This document shows positions 1 to 7,943 of a stretch of DNA of 64,000 bases, in pieces. Source of the DNA: Micromonospora cabrerizensis (GTDB lineage Bacteria > Actinomycetota > Actinomycetes > Mycobacteriales > Micromonosporaceae); assembly GCF_022230955.1 (NCBI RefSeq), contig NZ_JAKKFI010000060.1, forward strand, positions 62,001-126,000. Reading direction: 5' to 3'. The stretch's first letter is position 1, and each line of letters begins with the position of its first letter. A program made the translations under genes and the position numbers. The notes beneath the pieces are model-generated. The model was not told the DNA's origin, did not search any database, and saw only the letters and a program-made list of their open reading frames with translations.

Positions 1-287
1 AGCTGGACCTCTGCTTCGGCGAGGTGATCCGCGACGCCGACGGCGGCTCTTCGGTGAGCCTGTCCGCGCCGGACGGTTCGGCGGGGGTGAGCATCTGGGC
101 GGACGCGGAGTTCGGCTGGTGGCAGGTGTTCACCGGAGACGCGCTCACCGGTGAGCGGCACCGCCGCTCGGTGGCGATCGAGCCGATGACCTGCCCACCG
201 GACGCGTTCCGTTCGGGCCGGGACGTGCTCACCCTCAAGCCCGCGACGACCTGGCGGGGTGCCTGGGGCATCCGGCCCGGGGCCTGA
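1..287 (+). CDS. aldose 1-epimerase family protein, C-terminal part
   Basis: Only the last ~95 codons are present; the gene begins before the window and is read in the frame starting at base 3. The tail carries EPMTCPPDAF followed by a tryptophan-containing terminal strand, as at the end of galactose-mutarotase-like beta-sandwich enzymes that interconvert alpha and beta anomers of aldoses. The stop overlaps the next start (ATGA at 286-289 region), so it is translationally coupled to the nitroreductase gene. The family call rests on the C-terminal motif only; the catalytic His and Glu cannot be checked here. Confidence 0.8.
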   Translation, partial: LDLCFGEVIRDADGGSSVSLSAPDGSAGVSIWADAEFGWWQVFTGDALTGERHRRSVAIEPMTCPPDAFRSGRDVLTLKPATTWRGAWGIRPGA

Positions 288-889
288 TGGAGTTCGCCGA
301 GGTCGTCCGGCGTCGGCGGATGGTGCGCAACTACGACCCGGACCGGCCCGTCCCGCCCGACGTGGTGGACCGGCTGCTCGACCACGCGGTCCGCGCGCCG
401 TCGGCCGGGTTCGCCCAGGGCTGGGGTTTCCTGGTCCTGGAGGAGCCAACCGACCGGGAGCGGTTCTGGGCCGCCACCACACCGGACGGCGGTGGGCGTG
501 AGCGCTGGCTGGCCGGGATGCGCAGGGCACCACTGATCGTGGTGCCGCACGCCAACGAGTCGGTCTACCTGCGGCGGTACGCGGAGCCGGACAAGGGGTG
601 GACGGACCGGTCCCCCGACCGCTGGCCGGTGCCGTACTGGCACGTGGACACCGGATTCGCGGCGCTGCTGATGTTGCTCACCGCCGTGGACGAGGGGCTG
701 GGGGCCTGTTTCTTCGGCATTCCGCCGCAGCGACTTGCCACCTACCGCGACGCGTTCGGCGTGCCGGAGGACTACCAACCCGTCGGTGCCGTCACAATCG
801 GTTACCGCGCGGCCGACCATAGGTCACCGTCGCTGCGCCGAGGGCGTCGTCCGATGGACGAGGTGGTGCGGCGCGGCCGGTGGAGTTGA
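287..889 (+). CDS. nitroreductase family protein
   Basis: A 200-residue protein of the FMN-dependent nitroreductase fold. The N-terminus has the Arg-rich segment RRRRMVRNYDPD and then APSAGFAQGW, the usual flavin-phosphate binding positions of this family. A glycine-rich GACFFGIP segment lies near residues 140-150. Length is typical of small nitroreductases that use NAD(P)H to reduce nitro or quinone-like substrates; the real substrate cannot be told. ATG 287 overlaps the stop of the epimerase gene, implying co-transcription. Confidence 0.85.
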   Translation: MEFAEVVRRRRMVRNYDPDRPVPPDVVDRLLDHAVRAPSAGFAQGWGFLVLEEPTDRERFWAATTPDGGGRERWLAGMRRAPLIVVPHANESVYLRRYAEPDKGWTDRSPDRWPVPYWHVDTGFAALLMLLTAVDEGLGACFFGIPPQRLATYRDAFGVPEDYQPVGAVTIGYRAADHRSPSLRRGRRPMDEVVRRGRWS

Positions 890-931
890 GCACCCTGTCC
901 CGTTTGTCCGCTTGAGGATCGGACGACCGGT

Positions 932-983
932 AGCGAAACTGACATCAGGGAGCGAAACGAGTCGTGTGCTGGGCGGCTAGGCT
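932..983 (+). promoter_or_regulatory. possible promoter region of the 1077 gene with a direct repeat
   Basis: AGCGAAAC occurs twice (932-939 and 951-958), 19 nt apart, followed by a -10-like TAGGCT at 978-983. The same GGGCGG-N-TAGGCTGGCA context recurs at about 4783-4798 before the serine dehydratase gene. Suggestive only; no good -35 is visible. Confidence 0.3.
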
Positions 984-1076
984 GGCACGGTCATCGGTGC
1001 CGCGCCGCGCGGTGCCCGCCGCGGCCCGGCTCGGCGCCGTCGGTCGGCCCGGCCACGGGGAGGGGAGCGTGCCGTC

Positions 1077-1382
1077 GTGATCTTCAGAGCGGTCCGGGAC
1101 GGGCGTCCCTATCCGGAGCACAATCTGACGCTCAAGCAGTGGGCGGAGATCCCGCCCCGGCCACTGCGCCTGGATCAGATGATCACCACCAAGCGTGAGC
1201 TGGCGCTCGACAAGCTGCTGGCCGAGGATTCCACCTTCTACGGTGACCTCTTCCCGCACGTCGTGCAGTGGAACGGCGGGCTCTACCTGGAGGACGGGCT
1301 GCACCGGGCGTTGCGCGCCGCCCTGCAGCAGCGCAACCAGATCCACGCCCGGGTGCTGGTGCTCTCCGAGCCGATCGAGTGA
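1077..1382 (+). CDS. conserved small actinobacterial protein, possible ParB-like fold
   Basis: A 101-residue protein starting with GTG, with AGGGGAG about 11 nt upstream. It contains the stretches YPEHNLTLKQW, TTKRELALDKLLAED, FPHVVQWNGGLYLEDGLHRA and RVLVLSEP. This pattern is strongly conserved in actinomycete proteins of similar length, and the GLHRA segment resembles the ParB/Srx-type nuclease fold. That fold assignment is an inference from the motif. The role is unknown. It stands alone between a nitroreductase gene and an acyl-CoA dehydrogenase gene with its own promoter. Confidence 0.7.
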   Translation: MIFRAVRDGRPYPEHNLTLKQWAEIPPRPLRLDQMITTKRELALDKLLAEDSTFYGDLFPHVVQWNGGLYLEDGLHRALRAALQQRNQIHARVLVLSEPIE

Positions 1383-1413
1383 CGAGCCCTTCTGTCGCAC
1401 ACTGAACCTTCGT

Positions 1414-1426
1414 TAGGGTGGCGTCC
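1414..1426 (+). promoter_or_regulatory. leaderless promoter of the acyl-CoA dehydrogenase gene
   Basis: TAGGGT (1414-1419) is followed by exactly 7 nt and then ATG 1427, the arrangement of actinobacterial leaderless transcripts in which transcription begins at the start codon. AGGGTGG could alternatively act as a weak ribosome binding site. Confidence 0.55.
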
Positions 1427-2590
1427 ATGACCGCTGCGCTGGACCTGCTCGATCTGGACCCGTCGCTCACCGACGAAGAGCGACAGATCCGCGACGTCGT
1501 CCGCCAACTCGTCGACGACCGGGTGCGCCCGCACGTCACCGACTGGTACGAGCAGGGCCAGGTGCCGGCCCGCGAGCTGGCCCGCGAGTTCGGCAAGCTC
1601 GGCCTCCTCGGTATGCACCTCACCGGCTACGGCTGCGCCGGCGCCTCCGCCGTCGCGTACGGCCTGGCCTGCCAGGAGCTGGAAGCCGGCGACTCCGGCC
1701 TCCGATCCCTGGTCTCGGTGCAGGGCTCACTCGCCATGTACGCCATCTGGCGCTACGGCAGCGAGGAGCAGAAGCAACGTTGGCTGCCGTCGATGGCCAC
1801 CGGCGAGGCGATCGGCTGCTTCGGCCTGACCGAGCCGGACCACGGCTCCGACCCCGCCTCGATGACCACCCGCGCCCGCCGCGACGGCGACGACTGGGTG
1901 CTCAGCGGCGCCAAGATGTGGATCACCAACGCGCCGATCGCCGACGCCGCGGTGATCTGGGCGCGCACCGACGAGGGCGTGCGGGGTTTCCTCGTACCCA
2001 TGGACACGCCCGGTGTCACGGCCCGGGAGATCCGCCGCAAGATGTCGCTGCGCGCGTCGGTGACCGGCGAGATCGCCCTCGACGACGTCCGGCTCCCGGC
2101 GGACGCCCGGCTGCCCGAGGCGATCGGGCTCAAGGCGCCACTGAGCTGCCTCACCGAGGCCCGGTACGGCATCGTCTGGGGCGCGGTTGGCGCCGCGCGC
2201 GACTGCCTGGAAACCACCCTGGCGTACGCCACCACCCGCACCCAGTTCGGTCGACCGCTGGCGGGTTTCCAGCTCACCCAGGCGAAACTCGCCGACATGG
2301 CCGTCGAGTTGGTGAAGGGTCAACTGCTCGCGCTGCACCTGGGCCGGCTCGCCGACGCCCACCGGTTGCGACCCGAGCAGGTCAGCGTGGGCAAGCTGAA
2401 CAACGTGCGGGAGGCGCTGGCCATCGCCCGACAGTGCCGCACCATCCTCGGTGCCAACGGTGTCTCCGGCGAATATCCGATCATGCGGCACGCCAACAAC
2501 CTGGAGAGCGTGCTGACGTACGAGGGCACGTCGGAGATCCACCAGTTGGTCGTCGGGCAGCGGCTCACCGGGATCTCCGCCTTCGCCTGA
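1427..2590 (+). CDS. acyl-CoA dehydrogenase family protein, glutaryl-CoA dehydrogenase-like
   Basis: A 387-residue FAD enzyme for alpha,beta-dehydrogenation of an acyl-CoA. It shows CFGLTEPDHGSDPASM for the middle-domain flavin contacts, WITNAPIAD, the RTQFGRPL segment, and YEGTSEIHQLVVG near the C-terminus, where Glu366 is the expected catalytic base. The YEGTSEI-type base and overall sequence resemble glutaryl-CoA dehydrogenases more than medium-chain enzymes. An in-frame GTG lies at 1418, but ATG 1427 is better placed relative to TAGGGT. It is monocistronic and distant from the beta-oxidation operon at 55.8-61.6 kb. Substrate is inferred, not proven. Confidence 0.88.
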   Translation: MTAALDLLDLDPSLTDEERQIRDVVRQLVDDRVRPHVTDWYEQGQVPARELAREFGKLGLLGMHLTGYGCAGASAVAYGLACQELEAGDSGLRSLVSVQGSLAMYAIWRYGSEEQKQRWLPSMATGEAIGCFGLTEPDHGSDPASMTTRARRDGDDWVLSGAKMWITNAPIADAAVIWARTDEGVRGFLVPMDTPGVTAREIRRKMSLRASVTGEIALDDVRLPADARLPEAIGLKAPLSCLTEARYGIVWGAVGAARDCLETTLAYATTRTQFGRPLAGFQLTQAKLADMAVELVKGQLLALHLGRLADAHRLRPEQVSVGKLNNVREALAIARQCRTILGANGVSGEYPIMRHANNLESVLTYEGTSEIHQLVVGQRLTGISAFA

Positions 2591-2591
2591 C

Positions 2592-2663
2592 CTGCCGGTG
2601 CTGATCTGCCGGTGCTGATCTGTCCGGTGCTGATCTGTCCGGTGCTGATCTGTCGGGGCTGAC
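2592..2663. repeat. short tandem repeat, five copies of a 14-15 nt unit
   Basis: Consecutive units CTGCCGGTGCTGAT (2592, 2606), CTGTCCGGTGCTGAT (2620, 2635) and a degenerate fifth unit (2650-2663) follow directly after the acyl-CoA dehydrogenase stop. Units 3 and 4 are identical. Probably slippage-generated; no function is visible. Confidence 0.85.
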
Positions 2664-2704
2664 CTGCCCGTTTGTGCTTTCCGGCCGCTCGACGCGCGAC
2701 TGTC

Positions 2705-2743
2705 GTACGGGGGCCGTACCGTCATTGACAGACGACGTGTCTG
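2705..2743. promoter_or_regulatory. two adjacent inverted repeats upstream of the DUF4230 gene
   Basis: GTACGG-ggg-CCGTAC (2705-2719) and CAGAC-gacgt-GTCTG (2729-2743) are both perfect dyads within 45 nt of the DUF4230 start. Either could be an operator; TTGACA (2725-2730) overlaps the second but has no matching -10. Confidence 0.35.
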
Positions 2744-2761
2744 ACGAGGACGGTGAGGGTG

Positions 2762-3577
2762 ATGGCCCGCGACGCTGGCATCAACGAGCCCACGAGGGAG
2801 TTTCCCGGTTACCCGACCGGTGACGATCTCAAGGAGCGGTCGGCCGTGACACCCGAGCCGACCACGGATACCCCGGGTGGCCCCGGTGGTCCGACGGGCG
2901 GTGGCCCGACGGGCGGTGGTGGTCCGTCGGGCGGTGGTGGGGCGGCCCGTGGCCTGCTCCTGCTGCTCGGGGCCGCCGCGCTGGCCGTGGTCGTGCTGCT
3001 CGGCATCCAGGCGACCGGCATCCTGCCGGAGTTCCGCAACCCGTTCGCCAAGGAGCAGACCGACCGCAGCCAGCCGCCACTGCTGAAGTCGATCCAGGAC
3101 CTCAGCCGCTACGTGGCCGCCGAAGGCAACTTCCAGGTCGTGGTCGACACCCAGAACGACCGGCGCAACGTTCCCGACTTCCTGCTCAACGAGCGCACCC
3201 TGTTCGTCGGGGCCGGCAGCGTCGAGGCGTACGTCGACTTCACCAAGATCGGTGAGGGTGCCGTCGTCCAGTCGGCCGACGGCAAGTCCGTCGAGATCAA
3301 ACTGCCTGCCCCGCAGCTCGGCGAGACCAACCTCGACATGGAGAAGAGCTACGTCTTCGCGGAGCAGCGCGGTCTGCTCAACCGGCTCGGTGACCTGGTC
3401 GGCAACGACCCCAACCGGCAGCAGCAGGTCTACCAGCTCGCCGAGGACCGGATCACCGCCGCCGCCCGCGACAGCGGCCTCTCCGCCCGAGCCGAGGAAA
3501 ACACCCGCAAGATGCTGGAGGGGCTGCTTCGCTCCCTCGGCTACCAACAGATCACGGTCACCTACACGGCTCCCTGA
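2762..3577 (+). CDS. DUF4230 domain-containing membrane-anchored protein
   Basis: A 271-residue protein of unknown function. Residues 1-38 are cytosolic and polar, 39-60 form a Gly/Pro/Thr-rich linker, and 62-82 are one transmembrane helix. The rest is extracytoplasmic, with LLKSIQDLSRYVAAEGNFQVVV, LFVGAGSVEAYVDF and a C-terminal ITVTY strand characteristic of DUF4230. These proteins are thought to be single-pass surface proteins with a mixed alpha/beta domain. ATG 2762 is preceded by GAGGACGGTGAGG; an in-frame GTG lies 9 nt upstream. The gene stands alone and ends in a strong hairpin. Confidence 0.8.
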   Translation: MARDAGINEPTREFPGYPTGDDLKERSAVTPEPTTDTPGGPGGPTGGGPTGGGGPSGGGGAARGLLLLLGAAALAVVVLLGIQATGILPEFRNPFAKEQTDRSQPPLLKSIQDLSRYVAAEGNFQVVVDTQNDRRNVPDFLLNERTLFVGAGSVEAYVDFTKIGEGAVVQSADGKSVEIKLPAPQLGETNLDMEKSYVFAEQRGLLNRLGDLVGNDPNRQQQVYQLAEDRITAAARDSGLSARAEENTRKMLEGLLRSLGYQQITVTYTAP

Positions 3578-3598
3578 CCGGCCACACCCCGTACGCGC

Positions 3599-3634
3599 AA
3601 GCGCCCGCCCCGACGAACGTCGGAGCGGGCGCTT
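3599..3634 (+). terminator. terminator hairpin after the DUF4230 gene
   Basis: AAGCGCCCGC-C-CCGAC / GTCGG-A-GCGGGCGCTT with a GAAC loop: 15 pairs and a single C/A mismatch. It starts 21 nt after the stop codon. No U-tract, as is usual at high GC. Confidence 0.8.
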
Positions 3635-3779
3635 CCATCTGGGCCTTCGGCGGTCGCGGTCGGCATTCGCGCTGGGCTGTCGGCGTCTGCGGCCTCCCGT
3701 TCGTCCGTCTGCCGTCGCTCATCGCAGGTTCGTGCTGTGGTGCAGGTCCGCGCTCGGCCCGCGACCTGTGCGCGCTCCA

Positions 3780-3856
3780 TGATCGACTCGGGTTTGCCGA
3801 ATCCGCGGTATCCCCGTGGCCTGGACACCGCGAATTCAACAAACCCGAGTCGATCA
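3780..3856. repeat. 77-nt palindromic element, copy 1
   Basis: Two 34-nt arms (3780-3813 and 3823-3856) around a 9-nt loop. The outer 17 nt (TGATCGACTCGGGTTTG) pair perfectly and the inner 17 nt pair at 13 positions. The same arm and loop lengths, and the outer TGATCGACTCGG, recur at 61955-62031. It lies in a non-coding gap with no nearby gene end, so it is not simply a terminator. Confidence 0.85.
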
Positions 3857-3893
3857 ACGGCGAGGTGGGCACCCCGGACCGGCAGCGCCCAAC

Positions 3894-3972
3894 CGGCCCG
3901 TGGCCGTCACCGTCGCCGGCCCGTGGCCGTCACCGTCACCGTCACCGTCGCCGGCCCGTCACCGTCACCGTT
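3894..3972. repeat. GC-rich tandem repeat of CCGTCA/CCGTCG hexamers
   Basis: Three successive blocks begin CGGCCCGT and continue as runs of CCGTCAC or CCGTCGC. The blocks differ in hexamer number, which suggests slippage. No start codon with a ribosome binding site supports coding. Confidence 0.75.
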
Positions 3973-3986
3973 GCCCAAGATCTGCG

Positions 3987-4044
3987 CAACTTCGAGGAAG
4001 TTGGTGCCTCGGGCGCTCGTGAGGCAGCAACTTCGCCGAAGTTG
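3987..4044. repeat. 58-nt nested palindrome
   Basis: Arms 3987-4010 and 4021-4044 are complementary at 21 of 24 positions around a 10-nt loop. Each arm also contains its own palindrome (CAACTTCGAGGAAGTTG and CAACTTCGCCGAAGTTG), so the element can form either one long hairpin or a cruciform of two small ones. The rest of the gap to 4165 shows no gene. Confidence 0.75.
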
Positions 4045-4165
4045 CTGCCTGCGCGGGACCGGGGCGGTGAGTCAGTGGACCGGCGGGGCTTTGGTCGGAG
4101 TGGCGGTGCCGGGTGGGGCGGATACACGCCCGCAAGTTCGTGGAAACAGGGGCCTTGAACGCTGA

Positions 4166-4198
4166 GGAGGCCACTACAACCGAGTTGTAGTGGCCTCC
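4166..4198 (-). terminator. terminator hairpin downstream of the PspC gene
   Basis: GGAGGCCACTACAAC / GTTGTAGTGGCCTCC form a perfect 15-bp stem with a 3-nt loop. It lies 57 nt beyond the stop of the minus-strand PspC gene and has no plus-strand gene to serve. Confidence 0.75.
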
Positions 4199-4254
4199 CG
4201 GACGCGATGTCGCCTCGTCGGGGCGCCGGTGCGCGGCGCGCGTGAGGGATGGGG

Positions 4255-4464
4255 TCAGTGCTGGGTGGAGGCCAGGTAGCGGTCCTCGTTCGGCATGAGA
4301 AACCAGAGGACCAGGTAGACGATCACCTGTGTGCCGGGCAGCAGCAGGGACAGCAGGAACAGCAGCCGGACCATCCCGGCGGACATGCCGAACCGCCGAC
4401 CGAGGCCAGCGCAGACACCGGCGAGCATGCGCCCCTCGCGGGGCCGGACCAGTTTGCGACTCAT
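4255..4464 (-). CDS. PspC domain-containing small membrane protein
   Basis: A 69-residue protein starting MSRKLVRPREGRMLAGVCAGLG, the PspC signature (basic start, then AGVCAGLG), followed by a hydrophobic helix around residues 30-56 ending in WFLMPNED. PspC-family proteins sit in the cytoplasmic membrane and sense or buffer envelope stress. This is the minimal single-domain form. ATG 4464 has GGGAG 8 nt upstream; longer in-frame starts lack a ribosome binding site. Monocistronic. Confidence 0.85.
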   Translation of the reverse strand: MSRKLVRPREGRMLAGVCAGLGRRFGMSAGMVRLLFLLSLLLPGTQVIVYLVLWFLMPNEDRYLASTQH

Positions 4465-4924
4465 CGTCGTACTCCCACTCTGCGGCAGTGCGCCGCGTCT
4501 GCAATCCACGGTAGAAGGGGGTGGCCACCTCGCCCTCGGTCCCGAGGAGGAGCGGTGACCCGTGGACCCGTAGGTGCTTTACCCGGGTAGCCCCTCGCTG
4601 ACGCCTCCGCCGCGATCCCGCCCACGGCTCGCTCGGCGGGACCGAGATCGCGTTCGTTCCTGGTTGTGGTGGCCTCGGGGACGGGCCAACACCACTGCAA
4701 CATGGATCGAGCGTGATCCTGCAGTGGCCGGCAGGCGGCGGTCAGGTGCTCACGTCCCGGTGGCCGGGTGGGCGTTGACCTGGGCGGGTAGGCTGGCAGA
4801 TCGGCCACCCACACCCCGGGTGACCGGCACCCATACCCCGGGCGGTCACGAGCGGGGCCGCCAGACCGGCGGTCACGACCCGGCCGGGTCCCGTACGCCG
4901 GGACGACGGCGAGGAAGCGCGGCC
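4465..4924. other. non-coding region between the PspC and serine dehydratase genes
   Basis: 460 nt with no convincing gene. It contains a hairpin at 4692-4727, a TAGGCT box at 4789-4794, and an imperfect direct repeat (CACCCACACCCCGGG, then CACCCATACCCCGGG) at about 4807-4842. The serine dehydratase leader would be about 120 nt if transcription starts just after TAGGCT. The leader does not match a glycine riboswitch. Confidence 0.5.
4692..4727. other. stem-loop in the serine dehydratase upstream region
   Basis: CCACTGCA pairs with TGCAGTGG and, after a 4-nt bulge, GGATC pairs with GATCC around GAGCGT. Function unknown; it lies upstream of the likely promoter. Confidence 0.5.
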
Positions 4925-6295
4925 ATGATCAGTGTTTTCGACCTCTTCAGCGTTGGTATCGGGCCGTCCAGCTCGCACACGGTGGGGCCGATGCGGGCCG
5001 CGCGTACGTTCGTTGCCGGGCTCAAGGCCGACGGGCTGCTGACCGACGTCGCACGGGTACAGGCTGAGCTGTTCGGCTCGCTGGGTGCCACCGGGCACGG
5101 GCACGGCAGCGGCCCGGCGGTGCTGCTGGGGCTCTCCGGCGAGTCGCCGGAGACGGTCGACACGGACACCGTTGGTCCTCGGGTCGAGCGGATCCGGGCC
5201 GAGCGGCGGATCGACATCCTGGCCGCACACGAGATCGACTTCGACCCGGACCGGGACCTGACGCTGCACCGCCGCCGCTCGCTGCCGTACCACCCGAACG
5301 GGATGACCTTCGCGGCGTACGACGCGGCCGGTGCCGAGGTGCGCAGCCGCACCTACTACTCCGTCGGTGGTGGCTTCGTGGTGGACGAGGCCGCGGCCGG
5401 CGCGGACCGGATCAAGCCGGACAGCACGGTGGTGCGGTACCCGTTCCTGACCGGGGAGCAACTGCTGGAGGTCACCACCCGCACCGGTCTGTCGATCAGT
5501 GAGGTGATGCTGGCCAACGAGCGTTCCTGGCGCAGCGAGGCGGACATCCGGGCGGGCCTGCTGGAGATCTGGCGGGTGATGCGGGAGTGCGTGGAGCGCG
5601 GGTGCGAGCGCGACGGCGTACTCCCTGGGGGTTTGAAGGTCCGGCGGCGCGCGGCGGAGCTGCGGCGCGGCCTAGAGGCGGACGCCGGGACGCCCGACCC
5701 GCTGCACGCGATGGACTGGGTGACGCTGTTCGCCCTGGCGGTCAACGAGGAGAACGCCGCCGGTGGCCGGGTGGTCACCGCGCCGACCAACGGCGCGGCC
5801 GGGATCATCCCGGCGGTGCTGCACTACTACGCCCGGTTCGTGCCGGGGGCGTCCGACGACGGTGTGGTGCGGTTCCTGCTGACGGCCGGCGCGATCGGGG
5901 TGCTGTTCAAGGAGAATGCCTCGATCTCCGGTGCTGAGGTGGGCTGCCAGGGTGAGGTCGGTTCGGCGTGCTCGATGGCGGCGGCGGGGCTGGCCGAGGT
6001 GCTCGGTGGCACCCCGGAGCAGGTGGAGAACGCGGCCGAGATCGGGATGGAGCACAACCTCGGGTTGACCTGTGACCCGGTGGGTGGCCTGGTGCAGATC
6101 CCCTGCATCGAGCGGAACGCGGTGGCTAGCATCAAGGCGATCACGGCCGCCCGGCTGGCGCTGCGCGGCGACGGTGTGCACAAGGTGTCGCTGGACAAGG
6201 TCATCAAGACCATGCGGGAGACGGGCGCCGACATGAAGGTCAAGTACAAGGAGACGGCGCGTGGCGGTCTGGCCGTCAACGTGATCGAGTGCTGA
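4925..6295 (+). CDS. sdaA: L-serine dehydratase (L-serine ammonia-lyase), iron-sulfur type
   Basis: A 456-residue [4Fe-4S] enzyme that converts L-serine to pyruvate and ammonia. The beta domain begins [22 protein letters not shown], and the alpha domain holds the cluster cysteines Cys341 ([10 protein letters not shown]), Cys383 (LTCDPVGG) and Cys394 (IPCIERN). The spacing matches the cluster ligands known for the Legionella enzyme, and the last residue is Cys456, equivalent to the C-terminal Cys that reaches into the active site there. The start is fixed by AGGAAGCGCGGCC before ATG 4925 and by homology; the open frame upstream is non-coding. Monocistronic. Confidence 0.95.
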   Translation: MISVFDLFSVGIGPSSSHTVGPMRAARTFVAGLKADGLLTDVARVQAELFGSLGATGHGHGSGPAVLLGLSGESPETVDTDTVGPRVERIRAERRIDILAAHEIDFDPDRDLTLHRRRSLPYHPNGMTFAAYDAAGAEVRSRTYYSVGGGFVVDEAAAGADRIKPDSTVVRYPFLTGEQLLEVTTRTGLSISEVMLANERSWRSEADIRAGLLEIWRVMRECVERGCERDGVLPGGLKVRRRAAELRRGLEADAGTPDPLHAMDWVTLFALAVNEENAAGGRVVTAPTNGAAGIIPAVLHYYARFVPGASDDGVVRFLLTAGAIGVLFKENASISGAEVGCQGEVGSACSMAAAGLAEVLGGTPEQVENAAEIGMEHNLGLTCDPVGGLVQIPCIERNAVASIKAITAARLALRGDGVHKVSLDKVIKTMRETGADMKVKYKETARGGLAVNVIEC

Positions 6296-6367
6296 GTCCG
6301 GCCGATTCGGGGCATTCGTTCACCGACTGCTAACCTGTCGTCCGTTTCAGGAGGCGGGAGGCTCGCG

Positions 6368-7195
6368 GTGACCTCTGGCGTCGCGGCGTTGTGGTCGCAC
6401 CGCAACTCGCTGCGCATCCTGGTCAGGCGGGACCTGGCGGTCAAGTACCAGCAGTCGGTGCTGGGCTACTTCTGGTCGTTGATCGAGCCGCTCGGCATGG
6501 GCGCCATCTACTGGTTCGTGTTCGGGGTGCTCTACTCCCGCGACACCGGCCGGCATCTCGGTGAGGCGGCCGGGTCGTACCCGTTGTTCCTGATCACCGG
6601 GATCTTCGCCTGGATGTGGACCAGCTCGGCGCTGAGCGAGGCCACGAACGCGCTGACCGGCCAGTCCCGGCTGATCACCACGATGAACGTGCCGCGTCAG
6701 GTCTTCCCGATCGGCCGGGTCACCGGTCGGTTCGCCGAGTACGCGGCGGGCCTGCCGATCCTGGTCGCCATCGCGGTGGTCTACGCGGTGCACGGTCGGA
6801 TCCACCCCGGCTGGTCGCTGCTCTCCCTGCCGCTCGCGGTGGCCGTCCAGGCCGTCCTGTTGACCGGGCTCGCCCTGCTGCTGTCCGCCTGGAACGTGCT
6901 GATGCGCGACGTGGAACGGTTGATGCGGCTGATCATCCGGGTGCTCTTCTACGCCACGCCGATCATCTATCCGCTCAGCCTGGTCCGGGAGTCCGGCCTG
7001 CCCGGCTGGCTGAAGGTGGTGTACGAGCTGAACCCCCTGGTCGGGATCTTCCAGCTGCACCACGCGATCTGGTACCCGGACGAGTTCCCGGACGCCCGGC
7101 TGCTCGCCACCACGGTCGTCGGCAGCGTGCTGGTGCTGGCCGCAGGCTGGTGGTCGTTCCGCCGGTTGGAACCCGCCGTACTCAAGGAACTCTGA
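6368..7195 (+). CDS. ABC-2 type polysaccharide/teichoic acid export permease (TagG/Wzm-like)
   Basis: A 275-residue integral membrane subunit with about six transmembrane helices. It has the N-terminal amphipathic segment (RRDLAVKYQQSVLGYFWSLIEP) and the LNPLVGIFQLHHAIWYPDEFP segment before the last helix, both typical of O-antigen, teichoic acid and galactan exporters. GTG 6368 follows GGAGGCGGGAGG. TAACCT at 6331-6336 may be the -10. It is the first gene of a four-gene operon; the ATPase follows after 1 nt. Confidence 0.9.
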   Translation: MTSGVAALWSHRNSLRILVRRDLAVKYQQSVLGYFWSLIEPLGMGAIYWFVFGVLYSRDTGRHLGEAAGSYPLFLITGIFAWMWTSSALSEATNALTGQSRLITTMNVPRQVFPIGRVTGRFAEYAAGLPILVAIAVVYAVHGRIHPGWSLLSLPLAVAVQAVLLTGLALLLSAWNVLMRDVERLMRLIIRVLFYATPIIYPLSLVRESGLPGWLKVVYELNPLVGIFQLHHAIWYPDEFPDARLLATTVVGSVLVLAAGWWSFRRLEPAVLKEL

Positions 7196-7196
7196 C

Positions 7197-7943
7197 GTGG
7201 CCACGCCGATCATCGAGGCCGACGGCCTGGGCATCCGCTTCGTCCGCAACCGTCGCCGTCAACTGCGCCTGCGGGAGCTGTTCATCCACCGGGGCGCACG
7301 TGGTGCCCTGCCCGGCCAGTTCTGGCCGTTGCGGGACGTGTCGTTCACCGTCGAGCCCGGCGAGACGGTCGGCGTGATCGGCCGCAACGGCACCGGCAAG
7401 AGCACCCTGCTGCGGCTGATCGCCGGGGTGCTCATCCCCGACGAGGGCGACATCCGGGTGCACGGCGCGGTGGCACCGCTGCTGGAGTTGTCCGCCGGCT
7501 TCTCCAACGACCTGACCGGGCGGGAGAACCTGCACCTCGTCGGTGGGTTGCACGGGCTGTCGACGGGCTACCTAAAGCGGCACTTCGACGAGATCGTCGA
7601 GTTCGCCGGTGAGCAGGTGGAGCGGGCCATCGACACGTCGGTCCGGCACTACTCGTCGGGTATGAAGGTGCGACTCGGCTTCGCGATCATCTCGCACCTG
7701 CCGCACCCGATCCTGCTGATGGACGAGGTGACCGCGGTCGGGGACGCGGAGTTCCGCAAGAAGTGTTACGCGACTATTGATCGTCTGCTCGGGGAGGGGC
7801 GCACGCTGGTGCTGGTGTCACACAACGAAAAGGACCTGACCCGGTTCTGCCGTCGGGGGTTGTACCTCGACGCGGGCCGGTTGACGCTCGACGGCACCAT
7901 CGCCGAGGCGCTCGACGCGTACCACGCCGCGGTCCCGCGGTGA
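7197..7943 (+). CDS. ABC transporter ATP-binding protein for polymer export (TagH/Wzt-like)
   Basis: A 248-residue ATPase with Walker A GRNGTGKST (62-70), signature SSGMKVRL and Walker B ILLMDEV. The N-terminal insertion RQLRLRELFIHRGARG and the motif SAGFSNDLTGREN are typical of the Wzt/TagH group. It lacks the C-terminal carbohydrate-binding domain of long Wzt proteins, so export probably does not depend on a terminally modified polymer. It overlaps the next gene by GTGA and pairs with the preceding permease. Confidence 0.92.
   Translation: MATPIIEADGLGIRFVRNRRRQLRLRELFIHRGARGALPGQFWPLRDVSFTVEPGETVGVIGRNGTGKSTLLRLIAGVLIPDEGDIRVHGAVAPLLELSAGFSNDLTGRENLHLVGGLHGLSTGYLKRHFDEIVEFAGEQVERAIDTSVRHYSSGMKVRLGFAIISHLPHPILLMDEVTAVGDAEFRKKCYATIDRLLGEGRTLVLVSHNEKDLTRFCRRGLYLDAGRLTLDGTIAEALDAYHAAVPR

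Noticed and set aside
2725..2730. TTGACA -35 box for the DUF4230 gene
   Set aside because: No -10 at the proper distance; the hexamer is part of the CAGAC-N5-GTCTG dyad.
3894..3972. Coding region with repeated peptide
   Set aside because: All frames through the hexamer repeat lack a credible start and homology.
4789..4924. Glycine riboswitch in the serine dehydratase leader
   Set aside because: Considered because of the enzyme's place in glycine/serine metabolism, but the conserved glycine aptamer blocks are not present.
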